A stretch of DNA of 64,000 nucleotides from Rutidosis leptorrhynchoides (GCF_046630445.1 NC_092341.1:7380001-7444000); one strand, 5' to 3'; positions 1-13,440 are shown, counted from the stretch's first letter. Made by a program: numbers and translations. The notes: generated by a model from the sequence alone, not told the origin.

Positions 1-1073
1 ATAACGTCATTGAACAAGTGCAAGGTTGGCCTCGGATTCACGAACCTAAATTAATTATATATATTTATATGTTGGTCAATATTTGTCTAACAAATTAGGT
101 CAAGTCATAGTGTACCACAATCCTAATGCTCGAGACTAATATGCAAAAGTCAACAAAAGTAAATTTGACTCAAAATAATTTCCAAAAATCTATACATGAT
201 TAATATATAGTTAAAATATCGTCGTTTTATATTTTTAAATATTTTTAAAAGATTTATTAGAGTAAATAATATAATTTATTTATTAATAAATAAAATTTTA
301 TATTAAATTTATATAATAAAATATACTTTTATATATATTAAGTAATAAAATTTATAGGGTTCATTTAATATCATAAAGATAATATGATAGGTATTATTAA
401 AGTAAGTTATTACACGTAGTAAAATATGTTTGTATCACATATTTATTTGATAAAATAATATCTATAATGATAGTAAGTAAAAGTTGTATTATTTTGTAAT
501 AATAATTATTATTATAAAAATATCAATATTTATAATTACTAAGATGACATTATGATAAAACGATAATTCTAATTATGATAACTTTAATATTTACGATAAT
601 TTTTAATATTATCTCTAAAATAATAATTCTATTTAAAATAATAATAATAATGATATTTTATAGTAACAATGACATTTCTATTAAAATGATAATTTTGTTA
701 AAATGATAGTTTTAATACTAACGATACTTTTAATAATAATAGTAATGATAAAAATAATAAGAACGATAATTTTATCTAAATTAATATCTTATAATATTTT
801 AATTTCATCATGATACTCTTACTCATTATTTCCTAATCGTTTCGTTTAATAGCTTTTAATCGTCTTTTATATCGTGTTCATAATAATGATAATAATAGTA
901 ATCAAAATATTTAGGTGTTACAATTATTTGTTTTAATTACACTAATATTAATAATGATAGTTACTATAATATTATTAACGATAATACTAATAATTATCTT
1001 AATGATAATATAGTAATAATAATAATAACAATAACAATAACCATTTTTAAATAATGATATATATATATATTAA

Positions 1074-1100
1074 TAATGATAATAATAATAATAATAATGC

Positions 1101-1184
<84 letters not shown>

Positions 1185-1191
1185 TAATTGG
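1074..1191. repeat. (AAT)n microsatellite
   Basis: Nearly uninterrupted AAT/ATA triplets for about 115 bp, in a wider AT-rich region (about 470-1370) of degenerate ATAATG/ATAATA units. The asparagine-rich translation of this tract is not a gene. Confidence 0.95.
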
Positions 1192-1959
1192 ATAATAATA
1201 ATAATAATACTAATTATAACTTTAACGATAATAACGATAGTAATAAAAAAAACAATTTTTAATGATAAATCCCTTTTATTGATAAAGATAATAATAATGA
1301 TAATAATAAGATAAAACTAGAACGACGATAAAAACGACGATAATAATAATCATTTTTAATAAAAATATCGAAAATTCAATTGATTATAACTTCTAATCCG
1401 TTCATCGAAACCATTCGATATCTAAAGGAAAAGTTCTTAATTTTTCGCTAGCTTTCCAAGGACATGCATATCTTATACTTTATCTCAACCGCAAGTGTAA
1501 CTAATTCAAGATTCAACCTAACCTGTCTAAGGGCAATATCAAAAGTACAAGCATGCATAATCCTAAATACTCGAGCACTAGTCAGGGATACACTATTAGT
1601 ATGTAAAAGTTAAATTATGAGTACTCACGTATCAATATTGAGATTCAATATTGCAGGAAAGGTACGTAGACGCAACGGAAATGATAAACACTATATTGAC
1701 CTCACGAGCATACCCATGAACCATACTCAATCACCTCCATAGCTATAACCCATAATTTCCTTAATCCTATCCTACTCGAAAAACAATTTCGAAATCACTC
1801 GGACAACACTCCGTCGTAATATTTTATGTATACTAATAATATCTTGAAATAATACGGAGTAAATATATATATGTAAATCGATTGAGGGAGTTTAGAGAAA
1901 AATATTTTCAAGTTTCTATGAAATAATGAAACCTATTGAATTCTATTTATAATAGATTT

Positions 1960-2118
1960 TTGAATTATTAAAGTGAATTATTAAAGCATGAATTATTAAA
2001 GTGAATTATTAAAGTATGAATTATTAAAGTGTATTATTAAAGTATGAATTATTAAAGTGAATTATTAAAGTATAAATTATTAAAGTATGAATTATTAAAG
2101 TGAATTATTAAAGTTAAA
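1960..2118. repeat. Minisatellite with unit about GAATTATTAAAGT
   Basis: About ten head-to-tail copies of GAATTATTAAAGT, alternating with TATGAATTATTAAAGT, decaying into AAAGTAAAG repeats to about 2150. It lies inside the reverse LTR. Confidence 0.85.
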
Positions 2119-2869
2119 GTAAAGTAAAAATAAAGTAAAGGTAAAGTTTAAGTATAGTAAAAGTATAAAACTATGTACGTATTATACGCGTATAAATATA
2201 TATAATATTAATTTAAATCGTTATATATATTTAATAAAATAAAATATAAATATCGTTATCTTTATCATACTAGTTAAGTAATGAGTTGTCAAAAGTGGTT
2301 CTAGATATTTATAAAAGTTATATACGTTTTAATAATAAAGTTCTTTTTAAACTGAAAACGTTTTTGTACGTTTGAAACTAAATAGATCAATCGATTCTTT
2401 ATGAGATTCAATCTTCGACTATCCTTTGTCTAGTTCTCAATGATTGACAATTTGTTCTTATTTATAAATTACTTTACCATTTTCCGAATATTGTTAAAAT
2501 GGAAAGATTTCTCAAATCAACGTGGGCCTTTCAACAGAGACTTGTAATCATAATTTAATATATCTGATAATTCAATCATTTGATCTTATCTTCTAATTCC
2601 ATTGATAAACATTTTGAAACAGATACAATCATATAAAGTATTTAATCTAATATTTTGTTTACGTTTCAAGTTATAATATATATACACATATACATATATA
2701 ATCATATTCGTTTAATGGTTCGTGAATCGTTGGAACTTGGTCGAGGTTGAATGAATGTATGAACATAGTTTAAAATTCTTGAAATTTAACTTAACAAATA
2801 TTGCTTATTGTGTCGGAAACATATAAAGATTAAAGTTTAAATTTGGTTGTAAATTTCCGGGTTGTCACA

Positions 2870-3343
2870 TTATCAACGGCCACAACGGTTATGTTCCACA
2901 AAACCAAGGATGGGAAGTAGTCTTAGTAAAACCAGAATGCATGATTTGTTTCTGGACTTATGAACTACGTGTCTTTATTGCCTTTGTTGAACGACTTGCG
3001 TATTAACTAGAATTGTCTTCGAAACTATTTGTATCGGAGTTTTTATGTGCTATATTTCATGCTATATGTAAAATAGAAGTATTGTAAGTTTGCAAAATAT
3101 TGTATAAAAGTTTGAATGTGAAATATTATTATAATCAGTTTTTCATATAGAATTGTAGTAGTTGAATTATATGTTAGCTACTAAGTATGAACTTAACGGG
3201 TAGGTATTACCCGAATTAAAACTATAAAACGCTAATATGAAGAAAAAGCTTTTATAAATAAGTTCATATTATGCTACGAAATACTATTGACTACTCTTGA
3301 TATTCTATATGATTAACTAAATTCTTTTGGCTATTTTTGAAGG
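2870..3343 (+). other. Untranslated leader of the first Tekay-like element
   Basis: AT-rich non-coding leader between the reverse LTR and the Gag start. It carries ACGGGTAGGTATTACCCG near 3197-3214, a GGTAGGTA-type string that also occurs just before the 3' LTR (7905-7916). A clear tRNA-iMet primer site is not visible; TATCAACGGCC near 2871 could be a decayed one. No gene is seen. Confidence 0.55.
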
Positions 3344-3344
3344 A

Positions 3345-4485
3345 AATGGCACCAACTACTCGACACACCCTGAATATGAGCAAGGAAGAATTCCGTGCTT
3401 TCCTTGCAGCAAACATAGCCGCAGTACAGGCTGCGATACAAAATAACAATAACTCTGAATCCAGCAACAGAGCTAACGCCACGAGAACTCGTGTAGGATG
3501 ATCCTACAAAGAATTCACTGCCTGTAAACCTTTGAAATTCGATGGAACCGAGGGTCCAATCGGATTAAAACGGTGGACAGAGAAGGTTGAATCGGTGTTT
3601 GTCATAAGTAAGTGCACTGAAGAAGACAAAGTAAAGTACGCTACGCATACCTTCATGGGTACTGCGTTAACATGGTGGAACACTTATCTAGAACAGGTGG
3701 GACAAGATGCTGCTTACGCACTATCGTGGTCAGCATTCAAACACTTAATAAACGAGCAGTACCGTCCCAGAAACGAGGTCAATAAGCTCAAGGTAGAACT
3801 TAGGGAGTTACGAACACAAGGGTTCGACATTACCACATATGAACGACGATTCAGAGAGTTGTGCCTATTGTGTTCGGGAGCATTCGAAGATAAAGAAGAG
3901 AAAATCGACGCATTTGTAAAAGGGTTACCGGAAAGGATCCAAGAGGATATAAGTTCACACGAGCCCGCCTCCATACAAAAGGCAAGTCGAATGGCTCATA
4001 AACTTATAAATCAAATTGAGGAAAGGATTAAAGAACAGGCGGCCGAAGAAGCCAATACGAAACAAGTCAAGAGGAAATGGGAAGAAACCAGTGACAAGGT
4101 CACAATTTCAATAATTAACCCAACAATCACAACTACAATCGCACCAATTTTCGCAACAACAAACGCAACAACAACAACCACCCCAGCAACAACTACAATA
4201 ATCGTTTCAACAACAATAACAACTGCAACAACAACAATCCCAACAATAACAACGAGAGACAGAAATTCTGCCAGAGATGTGAAGGATACCATCCAACTGG
4301 GCTCTGTACAGCAGTGTGTACTAAGTGTAATAGAAAGGGCCATGGTACGACAAAGTACGAAATCTACGGATCAATGGCTAAGGGAATAAATAATGCCGGA
4401 ACAAGTTATGCCGACATTACCTGTTTCGAATGCTGGAAGAAGGGCCATTACAAAAATATGTGTCCAAATCAGGGGGATAATAATG
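3345..4485 (+). pseudogene. Gag and zinc knuckles of the first Tekay-like element (fossil)
   Basis: The Gag N-terminus starts MAPTTRHTLNMSKEEFRAF near 3345. The core follows with FDGTEGPIGLKRW and ALTWWNTYLEQVG, the Ty3/gypsy capsid signature, and then a basic and Thr/Gln-rich linker. A CCHC knuckle (CFECWKKGHYKNMC) lies near 4418-4460. Gag packages the element RNA in cytoplasmic particles in living relatives. This copy is broken. Confidence 0.8.
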
Positions 4486-4499
4486 GGCAAGGCAGAGAA

Positions 4500-7400
4500 A
4501 GAGTCTTCAACATTAATGCGGTTGAAGCGCAGGAAGACCCGGAGCTTGTTACGGGTACGTTTCTTATTGACAATACATCTGCTTATGTTTTATTTGATTC
4601 GGGTGCGGATAGAAGCTATATGAGTAAGGATTTCTGTGCTAAATTAAGTTGTCCATTGACGCCTTTGGATAATAAGTTTATACTAGAATTAGCAAATGGT
4701 AAATTAATTACAGCAGATAATGTATGTCGGAATCGAGAAATTAAACTGGGTAGCGAAACGTTTAAGATTGATTTGATACCAGTAGAGTTAGGGAGTTTTT
4801 ATGTGATAATCGGCATGGACTGGTTGAAAGAGGTGAAAGCAGAGATCGTATGTTACAAAAATGCAATTCGCATTGTACGAGATGAAGGAAAACCCTTAAT
4901 GGTGTACGGAGAAAAGAGCAACGCAAAGCTAAATCTTATTAGTAATTTGAAGGCCCAAAAGCTAATAAGAAAGGGTTCTATACTGTTCTAGCACACGTCG
5001 AGAAAGTACAAACTGAAGAAAAGAGCATCAATGATGTTCCCGTCGCAAAAGAATTTCCTGATGTATTTCCGAAAGAATTACCGGGATTACCTCCACACCG
5101 ATCCATTGAATTTCAAATAGATCTTGTACTGGGAGCTGCACCAATAGCTCGTGCTCCATACAGACTCGCACCCAGCGAAATGAAGGAACTTCAAAGCCAA
5201 TTACAGGAACTTTTAGAGCGTGGTTTCATACGACCAAGTACATCACCATGGGGAGCTCCTGTTTTGTTTGTCAAAAAGAAGGATGGTACATTCAGGTTGT
5301 GTATCGACTAACGAGAGTTGAACAAACTTACAATCAAGAACCGTTACCCACTACCGAGAATTGACGACTTATTTGATCAACTACAAGGTTCGTCGGTTTA
5401 TTCGAAGATCGATTTACGTTCCGGATATCATCAAATGCGGGTAAAGGAGGATGATATTCCGAAGACTGCTTTCAGGACGCGATACGGTCATTACGAGTTT
5501 ATGGTTATGCCGTTTGGTTTGACTAACACACCAGCTGTGTTCATGGACCTCATGAACAGAGTGTGTGGACCATATCTCGACAAGATTGTCATTGTCTTCA
5601 TCGATGACATACTTATTTACTCAAAGAATAATCAAGAGCATGAAGAACATTTGAGGAAAGTACTGGAATTGTTGAGGAAATAAAAACTGTACGCTAAGTT
5701 TTCAAAGTGTGCATTTTGATTGAAAGAAGTTCAATTCCTCGGACATGTTGTGAGCAAAGAAGGTATTCAGGTTGATCCGGCAATGATTGAAACCGTTGTA
5801 AATTGGGAAACCCCGAAAACTCCGAAGCATATACGTCAATTTTTAGGATTGGCTGGTTACTACAGAAGATTCATCTAAGATTTTTCCAAAATAGCAAAAC
5901 CCTTAACTGCATTAACGCATAAAGGGAAGAAATTTGAATGGAAGGATGAACAAGAAAAAGCGTTTCAATTGTTGAAGAAAAAGTTAACTACAGCACCTAT
6001 ATTGTCATTGCCTGAAGGGAATGATGATTTTGTGATATATTGTGACGCCTCAAAGCAAGGCCTCGGTTGTGTATTAATGCAATGAACGAAGGTAATTGCT
6101 TATGCGTCTAGATAATTGAAGATTTACGAGCAAAATTATATGACTCACGATTTGGAATTGGGCGCTGTTGTTTTTGCATTAAAGACTTGGAGGCATTACT
6201 TATATGGGGTCAAAAGTATTATATATACCGACCACAAAAGTCTCCAACATATATTTGATCAGAAACAACTAAACATGAGGCAGCGTAGGTGGATTGAATT
6301 GTTAAATGACTATGACTTTGAGATTCGTTACCACCCGGGGAAGGCGAATGTGGTAGCCGACGCTTTGAGTAGAAAGGACAGAGAACCTATACGGGTAAAA
6401 GCTATAAACATAATTATTCGTACTAACCTTACTACTCAAATAAAGGAGGCGCAACAGGGGGTTGTAAAAGAAGGAAAGTTGAAGAATGAGATACCCAAAG
6501 GATCGGAGAAACATCTTAAAATTCGGGAAGACGGAACACGATATAGGGCTGATAGAATTTGGGTACCAAAGTTTGGAGATGTGAGAGAAATGGTACTTAA
6601 GGAAGCACATAAAACCAGATACTCAATACATCCCGGAGCAGGAAAAATGTACAAAGATCTCAAGAAGCATTTTTGGTGGTCGGGTATGAAAGCCGATGTT
6701 GCTAAATATGTAGGAGAATGTTTGACGTGTTCAAAGGTCAAAGCTGAACATCAGAAACCATCAGGTCTACTCCAATAACCTGAAATCCCAGAATGGAAAT
6801 GGGAAAACATTACCATGGATTTCATTACTAAATTGCCAAGGACTGCAAGTTGTTATGATACTATTTGGGTAATAGTCGATCGTCTCACCAAGTCAGCACA
6901 CTTCCTGCCAATGAGAGAAGATGACAAAATAGAGAAGTTAGCAAGTCTATACTTGAAGGAAGTTGTCTCCAGATATGGAATACCAGTCTCTATAATCTCT
7001 GATAGGGATGGCAGATTTGTTTCAAGATTTTGGCAGACACTGCAATAAGCATTGGGGACTCGTCTAAACATGAGTACTGCTTATCATCCACAAACTGATG
7101 GGCAGAGTGAAAGGACAATACAGACCCTTGAAGACATGCTACGAGCATGTGTTATCGATTTCGAAAATAGTTGGGATCGACACCTACCATTAGCAGAATT
7201 TTTCTACAACAACAGTTATCATTCGAGTATTGAGATGGCGTTGTTTGAGGTACTTTATGGTAGAAAGTGCAGGACTCCAATTTATTGGAGTAAAGTGGGG
7301 GATAGACAGATTACGGGTCCGGAGATAATACAAGAAACTACCGAGAAAATCATCCAAATTCAACAACGATTGAAAACCGCACAGAGTCGACAAAAGAGCT

Positions 7401-7882
7401 ATGCGGACAGTAAAAGAAAAGATATAGAATTTGAGATTGGAGAGATGGTCATGCTTAAGGTTTCACCTTGGAAAGGCGTTGTTCGATTTGGTAAACGGGG
7501 GAAACTAAATCCAAGGTACATTGGACCATTCAAGATTATAGATCGTGTCGGACCAGTAGCTTACCAACTGGAGTTACCTCAACAACTTGCGGATGTACAT
7601 AACACTTTTTATGTCTCGAATCTGAAGAAGTGTTTTGCTAAAGAAGATCTCACTATTCCGTTAGACGAAATCCAAATCAACGAAACACTTCAATTTATTG
7701 AAGAACCCGTCGAAATAATGGATCGTGAGGTTAAAAGACTTAAGCAAAACAAGATACCAATTGTTAAGGTTCGATGGAATGCCCATAGAGGACCCGAGTT
7801 TACCTGGGAGCGTGAAGATCAGATGAAGAAGAAATACCCGCACCTATTTCCAGAAGATGCGTCAACACCTCCAACTGCTTAA
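4500..7882 (+). pseudogene. Pol (PR-RT-RH-INT-chromodomain) of the first Tekay-like element (fossil)
   Basis: Protease with LFDSGADRSYMS near 4595. RT about 5040-5880 with [20 protein letters not shown] and the catalytic [10 protein letters not shown] near 5600. RNase H about 6000-6370 ending [15 protein letters not shown]. Integrase about 6540-7450 with the HHCC region ([17 protein letters not shown]), the DDE core ([40 protein letters not shown]) and a [20 protein letters not shown]-terminus. A chromodomain-like end ([16 protein letters not shown]) precedes the stop near 7882. The order RT-RH-INT and the C-terminal module place it in chromoviruses of the Tekay type. Broken in several places. 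Confidence 0.88.
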
Positions 7883-7917
7883 AATTTCGGGACGAAATTT
7901 AATTAACGGGTAGGTAC

Positions 7918-8895
7918 TGTAGTGACCCGAAATTTTTCATATTATATATTAACTGAAAACTATATTTGCATGATTAAATGTTTCCAACATGTTAAGTAAT
8001 CAAACTTGTTAAGACTTGATTATTTGAAGTGAGTTTCATTTGCTCCCTTTTTAAATGCTTTTGCAATATATATTTTTGGGACTGAGAATACATGTGCTGC
8101 TTTTATAAATGTTTTACGAAATAGACACAAGTAATCAAAACTACATTCTATGGTTGGATTATTAAATCGAATACACCCCTTTTAGCTTGGTAACCTAAGA
8201 ATTAGGCAGACGAGAGGTTCTGTTCCTAATTGACGCGAATCCTAAAGATAGATCTATTGGGCCTAACAACCCCCATTCAGGTTATGGATGGCTTTAGTAC
8301 TTTGAGATTTATATTATACAGATGAGAGGTTCTGTTTGGGGATATTCTATGCATTAAAGTTAATGTCGGTTACCAGGTGTTCAACATATGAATGATTTTT
8401 ATCTCTATGCAGTTTGCGAAATGCCAGATATGAGATGTATATTTATGGAAAAATGAAATCTAGTGGTCTATTATTATGATTTGATAATATATAGGTTAAA
8501 CCTATAACTCACCAACATTTTTGTTGACGTTTTAAGCATGTTTATTCTCAGGTGATTATTAAGAGCTTCCGCTGTTGCATACTAATATAAGGACAAGATT
8601 TGGAGTCCATGCTTGTATGATATTATGTAAAAACTGCATTCAAGAAACTTATTTTTGATGTAATATATTCTTATTGTAAACCATTATGTAATGGTCGTGT
8701 GTAAACAGTATATTTTAGATTATCATTATTTGATAATCTACGTAATGCTTTTTAAACCTTTATCGATAAAATAAAGGTTATGGTTGTTTTAAAAATGTAT
8801 GCAGTCTTTGAAAAACGTCTCATATAGAGGTCAAAACATCGCGACGAAATCAATTAATATGGAACGTTTATAATCAATATGAGCGGGACATTTCA
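7918..8895 (+). mobile_element. 3' LTR of the first Tekay-like element (978 bp) with preceding PPT
   Basis: The polypurine-rich AATTTCGGGACGAAATTT near 7882-7901 and ACGGGTAGGTAC precede TGTAGTGACCCGAAATTT. The LTR ends GAGCGGGACATTTCA at 8895. Inside it, CTCACCAACATTTTTGTTGA and the following AAGCATGT...CTCAGGTG (about 8510-8555) are conserved among the chromovirus LTRs in this window. Confidence 0.8.
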
Positions 8896-10165
8896 AAATG
8901 CCTAAAGTATCAAAAGCGGCTAACATCGCGATGACTAGTGGTGCTAATGAACTACCGCCAAGAATGGGACCACTTTCTCTTTTGAAATCCCATTATAAGG
9001 TTTTGAGACTCCAAAAACTACGCGTTCGATACCTTGGGCCATAGACACTACTTATATAGGACTATCCCTATCTACATTACTACGATGCTGACTAGCATTG
9101 CCATACAAGATATTCTCGCAACCTCGTCTAGCGTTGACCAATGCATCCCGATCACGCCTGCAAGCGCAATTGAGGCCTGCAAAATATTGATGTTGATACG
9201 CAGGGGTTCAATATTCAAAACGCACAATCGAACACAGGGTTATACCAAATGACACCCCAATCGGAGCCTCGTCCAAGCCCTACTGTTTACATCTCCCGAC
9301 GGGTACCTAACCTAACTAGATAGGGTGATGCGCTCAATAACCGAATGCGAGAGGAGCGCGCTCAGAATCAAGATAACCTGGCGTACTCCTTAATGAATTT
9401 GAACAGCTAGAAAGGGTTGCGCATATAATCCGAAACATGTATGATGGAATGAAAGGCATAAGTGTCAAACTATCATTCGAAACAGCATCAACGGCCAAAA
9501 ATTTTGCACCACCTATCCAAAAGTCACATTGCGATCCCGCTACCGGTCATCCCGCTAACATTAGGGTACTGTGACGGGCTTTCCGAATCCATATGAATTC
9601 TTGCAGAAGTATGAAGGCATAGTGCGAAACCAACTTTGGGCTGACGAAACTAAATGCGTGGAGTTTCCTTCTCTTCTAAAGGTAACAATGCGTCCATGGT
9701 TCAACAATTTACCTCTACCTCGCATTACTTGTTACGAAGACATGAGAAGACATTTTTTACCCAACTTTCGCAATATGAGGCATCTAGTACGCACCACATT
9801 GAGAGTCACGATATCAAATAGGGGCGCAGTGAATCCATGGGGCAATTTATTGATTGATATAGAAGGGAAGTAACGCGAACCTGGCAGTCCCAGAAAGTTT
9901 CTGGATTCATACATGGAATCTGCAGAGCACGACACCTATCGTTATGGAAAATACTGCGAAAAAGGCCTCCAAAGACTTTAGTAAAAGCTATCTGAGAAGC
10001 GAATGAACACATGCACATTGAAGAAGTTACCACACGATATTCGAAGCATGGGAATAGCTATGGACGACGCAATGATTATGACTCAAAAAGAGTAGGGCGC
10101 TACTCTAATAGTGCACATATAAGGAAGCATGACTCAAGCCCATATCATCACAACAACGTGATTGA
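8896..10165 (+). pseudogene. Tat-clade retrotransposon, Gag fragment (fossil, outer layer)
   Basis: The sequence between the two chromoviruses is unlike either of them. The piece at 9571-9873 reads GFPNPYEFLQKYEGIVRNQL, then WADETKCVEFPSLL, RPWFNNLPLPRITCYEDMRR and HFLPNFRNMRHL. This is the capsid layout of Tat-clade Gag (domain like Retrotrans_gag). A basic, His/Arg/Tyr-rich tail follows to about 10150. The matching downstream part (protease onward) appears after 46672, consistent with one element split by later insertions. Broken. Confidence 0.6.
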
Positions 10166-12917
10166 TGCTAAGAAAGAAAAGAAAACAATAGCTGATATTC
10201 CGGTAGTTTCAGAATTTCCTGAGATGATGTCACAGATTCAGGAATTATTTGATCGTGAGTTTATTCGACCGAGTTCTTCATCGTGGGGGTGCTCCAGTAT
10301 TATTTGTTAAAAATAAATATGGTTCAATGCGTATGTGTATCGATTACCTCGAGTTGAACAAAAGAATAGTGAAGAATAAGTACTTGTTACCTAGAATAGA
10401 CGATTTGTTTGATCAGTTACATGGTGCTTCGTATTTCTTGAAGATAGACTTGCGTTCAGGGTATCATCATGTTCGTGTCGGGGAATCGGATATACTGAAG
10501 ACAACATTCAGAACGAGGTACGGTCATTACGAGTTTTTGGTCATGCCCTTTGGATTGAAGAATGTGTTGAGAGTTTTCATGGATTTGATGAATAGAGTGT
10601 GTCGCCAGATTATTGACAAGTTTGTGATAGTATTTATAGACAACATACTGGTGTTCTCTAAGCGGAGGCCGAGCATGTTGATCATTTCAGACAGGTTTTG
10701 AATATGTTGAAACATGAACAACTATTTGCTAAAAATTTTAAGTGTGAGTTCTGTTGCGAGAGGTACATTTTTTGGGTCATGTTATATGTTCCGAGGGCAT
10801 CAAAGTGGATCCATCAAAGAAAGAAGCGGTAAATTGGAGTTCTCTAAGAACTCCGACTGAGACTAAGAGTCTTCTAGGATTGGCTAGTTATTATCGCAGG
10901 TTTATTAAAGATTTTTTAGAAATTGCGTTATGTTGACTAAAAAAGACATAGCCTTTCGATGGAGTGATGAACAAGAAAAGGCTTTTCATACTTTAAAATA
11001 GTTTTTGTGTCAGGCTCATGTATTAGCTTTACCAAAAGGTTCAGATGACTTCGTGGTTTATTGTGACGCGTCAATAGCCGGGTTGGGTTGTGTATTGTTG
11101 CAGAGAGACAAAGTAATTTCCTACGCCTCATGTCAGTTGAAAATTCATGAGAAGAATTACCCAGTGCATGATCTTGAAATGGCTGTCGTAGTGTTTGCTT
11201 TGAAATTATGGAGACACTATTTGTATGGAACCCGTTGTGTTATTTGTACAAATCACAAGAGTTTGCAGTATATTATCTCGCATAAATAACTGAATATGCG
11301 TCACAAACGATGGAAAGAATTGATTAAAGACTATGATTGTGAAATTAAATACCATGCGGGTAAAGTGAACTCCTTTACAGATGCGTTAAGTGGTAAAAAG
11401 TCTGGTGAGAATGTGAAATTTCTTCGTTTAGAGGTTACTTCAGATTTGATTGACCAATTAAGAATTGTTAAAGCATGTGTTTTGGAGGATGGACATGTTA
11501 AATCTGAACTTACAACTAAATGAAATTTGACCTAACCGATGACTCATGTGGACTTAAGACATATCATAACCGTGTTTGGGTTCCTATGCTTGGAGATTTA
11601 AGGGATTTGATCTTGACAGAAGCTCATAAATTCAGACTGACAGTACATCCAGGCAGTAACAAAATGTATCATGACTTGAAATCTGTGTATTGGTGGCCGA
11701 CTATGAAAACATACTTTGCTCATTTTGTTGAAAAATGTCATATTTTTGCGCAAGTGAAATCAGAACATCAGAAACCGTATAGTTCGTTACGCCAGTTAGA
11801 AATTCTTGAATGGAAGTGGAAATATATCACGATGGATTTTGTGACCAAGTTACCTAGAACCCAGAAAATACATAATATTATATGGGTGATAGTCGACTGG
11901 ATAACCAAGAGTACTCACTTTCTGGCTACCCGTGAGACATCGTCATTAAATGAATTGGCCGAGTTATATGTGAAAGAGATTGATAGTCAACTTGGTGTGT
12001 CGTTATCGATTGTGTCAGACGAAGATTCTATATTTATGTCAAATTTCTAGAACAGTCTACAACAAAATATGGGTACATGTGTTAATTTGAGTACAACTTA
12101 TCATCCTCAGACAAATGGTTAGAGTGGGAGAATGATACAAACCTTAGAGGATATGTTAAGAGCTTGTGTGCTTGAATACGATGGGTCATGGGATTCGCAT
12201 TGGCCATTGATTGAATTTGCGTATAACAACTCATATCACTCGAGTATAGGGTTTCCGCCTTATGAGATGTTATACGGTCGTCGTTGCAGAACTTCAACTT
12301 GTTGGTTAGAAGTTTGAGAGAAACAGTTCGCAGGTCCCAAAATTGTTCAACTGATAGCTGAAAAAGTTGTTATTATGCATGAAACATTGAAAGCCGCTAG
12401 AGACAGACATAAAATGTATGCTGAACCACGTAGACGTCCGATAACTTTTAATGTGGGAGACCGGGTGTATTTGAAGGTTTCACCATGGAAAAGGGTTATC
12501 AGATTTGGTAAACTTGGTAAATTAGCACCAAGGTTTATTGAACCGTTTTCAATTAGTGAGATTTTAAATGATCAGACAGTGGTTTTGGATCTTCTGCATA
12601 AGTTAGCAAGGATTCATAATACATTTAACGTAAGTTACTTACATAAGTGTAAGGTAGATGATGAGACGCAACTTTTACCGTTGAAAGACTTAAAGGTTGA
12701 TTTGAATAAGAAGTTGGTGGAAGAGTCAATTCGTATAGTTGATCGTAAGATAACCAAGTTGAGAAAGAAACGAATTCCAATTGTGTTGATTGAGTGGAAA
12801 CACAGTTTAGGGTCTAATTTAACGTAAGACACAGAAGAGTTGATGAAGACTCGTTACCCTCATCTGTTTGACATGGACCAGATTCTGAGGACGAAATTTC
12901 TTTATGGGGGTTAGATT
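10166..12917 (+). pseudogene. Second chromovirus (Ty3/gypsy) pol, broken fossil
   Basis: The sequence switches at about 10165 from Tat-type Gag to chromoviral Pol (IADIPVVSEFPEM). RT is seen at about 10250-10930 ([20 protein letters not shown]), RNase H about 11010-11400 ([15 protein letters not shown]), integrase about 11560-12620 (WVPMLGDLRDLILTEAHKF, MDFVTKLPRT) and a chromodomain-like tail near 12780. No Gag, protease, 5' LTR or primer site is recognised for it. The PPT is near 12889-12912 (GAGGACGAAATTTC, then a G-rich run), followed by the LTR at 12918. Several breaks; dead. Confidence 0.85.
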
Positions 12918-13321
12918 TGTAACAGACAAAAACCTAGGCTAGACGTAAGATGATTATTTTGCCCTTGAGGTTTTAATATGTGTTACAAAGTGCTTTTATT
13001 TTAATTATATGTTTAGTGTTATTTTATGGTTTGGTTGAGACCAGTTTGTGATAAGGGTCACATAATAGTTTTATTTATTTAACTTAGACTCCGTTAGGTC
13101 CTCCTAACGAGGTACGAAAGATATCAGATAACTGGTAAATACCCGTGTGTCATGAGGTATTGTATTTTAACACAATAAAAGTGTATATTTAGCTCCTTTC
13201 TCTCATTTTCTAGATATTTCACCAAACACCCCATACCTAACTTCATCTCCTTTGAAAACCCTAATCATCCAATCTCGATGTGATCCTTGATTTGTGTTAG
13301 AAATATGTTCCTTGTGTCTCT

Positions 13322-13440
13322 AGACAGTCGGTAGTTTGTCTAGACAGTCGATAGTTTGTCCAGACAGTCGGTAGACTGTCTCAAGAGAGTCGGTAATTTG
13401 TCTTTTGAAAGATAGTCGGTAGACTGTCTATAACAGACTA
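13322..13440. repeat. 20-bp palindromic tandem repeat in the second chromovirus LTR
   Basis: Units such as AGACAGTCGGTAGTTTGTCT (13322, 13342, 13362) are followed by two diverged copies ending in AGATAGTCGGTAGACTGTCT. Each unit is a near-palindrome (AGACAGTC...GACTGTCT), so each could form a short hairpin or bind a dimeric factor. Confidence 0.85.

Larger units (their letters stand above)
1..2869 (-). mobile_element. Reverse-oriented chromovirus (Ty3/gypsy) LTR, cut by the window edge
   Basis: Read on the minus strand, the sequence starting at 2869 begins TGTGACAACCCGGAAATTT, the start I know from Tekay-type chromovirus LTRs in Asteraceae. Around 1625-1690 the minus strand has an LTR-like tract (CTTTCCTGCAATATTGAATC and neighbours). 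No LTR end is seen on the left, so the LTR runs out of the window and may be a solo LTR or one end of a whole minus-strand element. It abuts the leader of the plus-strand element that follows. It contains an (AAT)n tract and a minisatellite, listed separately. No ORF other than repeat translation is seen. Confidence 0.6.
2870..8895 (+). mobile_element. Tekay-like chromovirus (Ty3/gypsy), broken fossil; leader to 3' LTR
   Basis: Plus-strand LTR retrotransposon with parts in the order leader, Gag, zinc knuckles, protease, RT, RNase H, integrase, chromodomain-like C-terminus, polypurine tract and 3' LTR. The 5' LTR is not in the window; the reverse LTR at 1-2869 abuts the leader, so the 5' LTR may lie further left or be lost. 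The sequence directly after the 3' LTR is AAATG, a candidate target duplication whose partner cannot be seen. Pol is read in several separate pieces, with roughly five to eight breaks, so the copy is dead. It lies in the outer Tat-clade element. Confidence 0.85.

Noticed and set aside
1054-1314. Asparagine-rich ORF
   Set aside because: Translation of the (AAT)n microsatellite; no other coding signal.
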